A stretch of DNA of 64,000 nt from an uncultured Flavobacteriales bacterium (GTDB taxonomy: Bacteria > Bacteroidota > Bacteroidia > Flavobacteriales > BACL11): the NCBI GenBank assembly GCA_913063045.1, contig CAJXYM010000006.1:1-64000 (forward strand). The letters are read 5' to 3'. Each line of letters starts with the position of its first letter. Position 1 is the first letter of the stretch. Shown piece by piece: positions 63,342-64,000 of this stretch. The notes beneath the pieces are model-generated. The model saw only the letters and a list, made by a program, of their open reading frames with translations. It searched no databases and was not told the origin of the DNA. Position numbers and translations under genes: made by a program.

Positions 63342-63879
63342 TAAGTTTAATTTTAAGTGTTTTATATGAGATTATACTTACTAATATTCCCCAAAACATT
63401 CCTCCTAAAATATCAAGAGGGAAGTGAACTCCTAAATATATTCTACTAAAGCCAACAAGGCTAGCCAGAGTAAATAAGCTTATAAAAAGTTTTAGATCTT
63501 TTAATATTAAACTAATAAAGAAAGAAATTGAGAACATATTAGCTGCATGAGATGAAATAAATCCATATTGTCCACCACAATCGCCAATAAGACGAATTTC
63601 ATTCAAGTTTAAAAGATGACATGGTCTAAGTCTTTGTATCATATTTTTGAATAGATGAACGCTGCCAAAGTCTGCCAAAAAAATTAACACTGCTATTGAC
63701 AATAATATCCAGAAAAATTTCTTTGGATTAAAATTATAAAGTTTATATAATAGAAATAAATAAAGAGGAATAAAAATAATTTTATTACTCAACAAAATCA
63801 TTATATTATCTATGCTCTCAAAGCCACTATCATTAATGAGCTTAAATAAAAATATATCTATATTAACTAATGTTTCCAT
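63328..63879 (-). CDS. PAP2-family membrane phosphatase
   Basis: This 183-residue protein has about five membrane helices and the acid-phosphatase motifs KNMIQRLRPCH (motif 1), FISSHAANMF (motif 2, catalytic His) and SRIYLGVHFPLDILGG (motif 3, second His). Such enzymes dephosphorylate undecaprenyl pyrophosphate, phosphatidic acid or lipid A. It is first of a leftward set PAP2, 47-aa protein, PafA-like phosphatase, and lies just after the end of the GTPase gene at the window edge. Confidence 0.93.
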   Translation of the reverse strand: METLVNIDIFLFKLINDSGFESIDNIMILLSNKIIFIPLYLFLLYKLYNFNPKKFFWILLSIAVLIFLADFGSVHLFKNMIQRLRPCHLLNLNEIRLIGDCGGQYGFISSHAANMFSISFFISLILKDLKLFISLFTLASLVGFSRIYLGVHFPLDILGGMFWGILVSIISYKTLKIKLNATV

Positions 63880-63882
63880 TCT

Positions 63883-64000
63883 TTAATTTAATTTATCCCA
63901 GATAAGATCTTTTAGTTCTGTTATTCCTTTTAATGTAATTGATGATATGAAAATATGGGGAATATTTGCAGGAAGTTGCTCTGTAATTTCATCTATTAGC
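63883..64000 (-). CDS. C-terminal end of an Obg-family GTPase (runs off the right edge)
   Basis: The minus strand encodes the last 38 residues of a protein ending ISSITLKGITELKDLIWDKLN. This resembles the end of Obg/CgtA GTPases of Bacteroidota, where the G5 region (SS-x-G-GI-ELK) closes the GTP-binding domain and no Obg C-terminal extension follows. Obg proteins act in ribosome assembly. So little is visible that another Obg/Era-class GTPase such as EngB cannot be excluded. Confidence 0.6.
   Translation of the reverse strand, partial: LIDEITEQLPANIPHIFISSITLKGITELKDLIWDKLN

Overview
The window is AT-rich (about 30% G+C by eye), gene-dense and clearly from a Bacteroidota chromosome, most likely a marine flavobacterium-like lineage. 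The evidence is type IX secretion genes (porU, porV, gldJ, a PorP/SprF homologue), secreted proteins ending in type IX sorting domains, a Bacteroidota-type tyrosine integrase, no visible Shine-Dalgarno sequences, and repeated promoter boxes of the Bacteroidota form TAnnTTTG. An NhaD antiporter and a photolyase-family protein fit a salty, sunlit habitat, but that is inference.

Layout. 1-4159: start of a DEAD-box RNA helicase, then two unrecognised membrane-associated proteins. 4215-5663: divergent photolyase/cryptochrome-family protein. 5750-12796: an integrated mobile element inserted in the 3' end of tRNA-Val(TAC). It has a 22-bp duplicated tRNA end on each side (21/22 identical), subterminal 22-bp direct repeats, a tyrosine integrase, an HTH protein, a polymerase-like protein, a small coupled ORF, two exported cargo proteins and decayed coding sequence. 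12907-20755: leftward genes for folate, TonB/ExbB/ExbD energisation, Na+/H+ antiport, an MscS channel, an amino-acid dehydrogenase and AnmK. 20822-25535: rightward acyl-CoA dehydrogenase plus a polysaccharide-export pair. 25536-34450: murF and a type IX secretion locus (gldJ and sprF leftward, porU, a glutaredoxin-like gene and porV rightward). 34453-38254: ispF, a DUF4442 protein, a peroxiredoxin and KatG. 38483-43072: six-gene leftward operon (ung, L,D-transpeptidase, rmuC, rlmB, methyltransferase, ZIP transporter). 43159-46758: small lipoprotein, lipA and a secreted M43 protease. 46811-52163: leftward lpxK-pnp-anchor-B-gatB-lpxH operon. 52225-64000: Nif3 and zinc-ribbon proteins, a TPR-like protein, a FadL-like porin, an Asn-rich lipoprotein, proS, tRNA-Glu, rpsT, a HAD phosphatase, a PafA-like phosphatase, an unlisted 47-aa membrane protein, a PAP2 phosphatase and the end of an Obg-like GTPase.

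The most unusual item is the 510-aa protein of the island (9305-10837). It carries the three palm motifs of the family A DNA polymerase / T7-type RNA polymerase superfamily: VSVDFANSQP, K-x3-F-x3-F, and IHDS. It is joined by TAATG stop-start overlaps to an HTH gene upstream and a 64-aa gene downstream. No relaxase, capsid or conjugation gene is visible, so the element looks like a compact integrative element with its own polymerase.

Several ORF-track starts are non-ATG extensions. I moved them using ATG codons, terminators or promoter boxes (folC, gldJ, anmK, the amino-acid dehydrogenase, ung, the island HTH gene and the TPR protein). Two genes shorter than the track cutoff were added (43159-43281 and 63198-63341).
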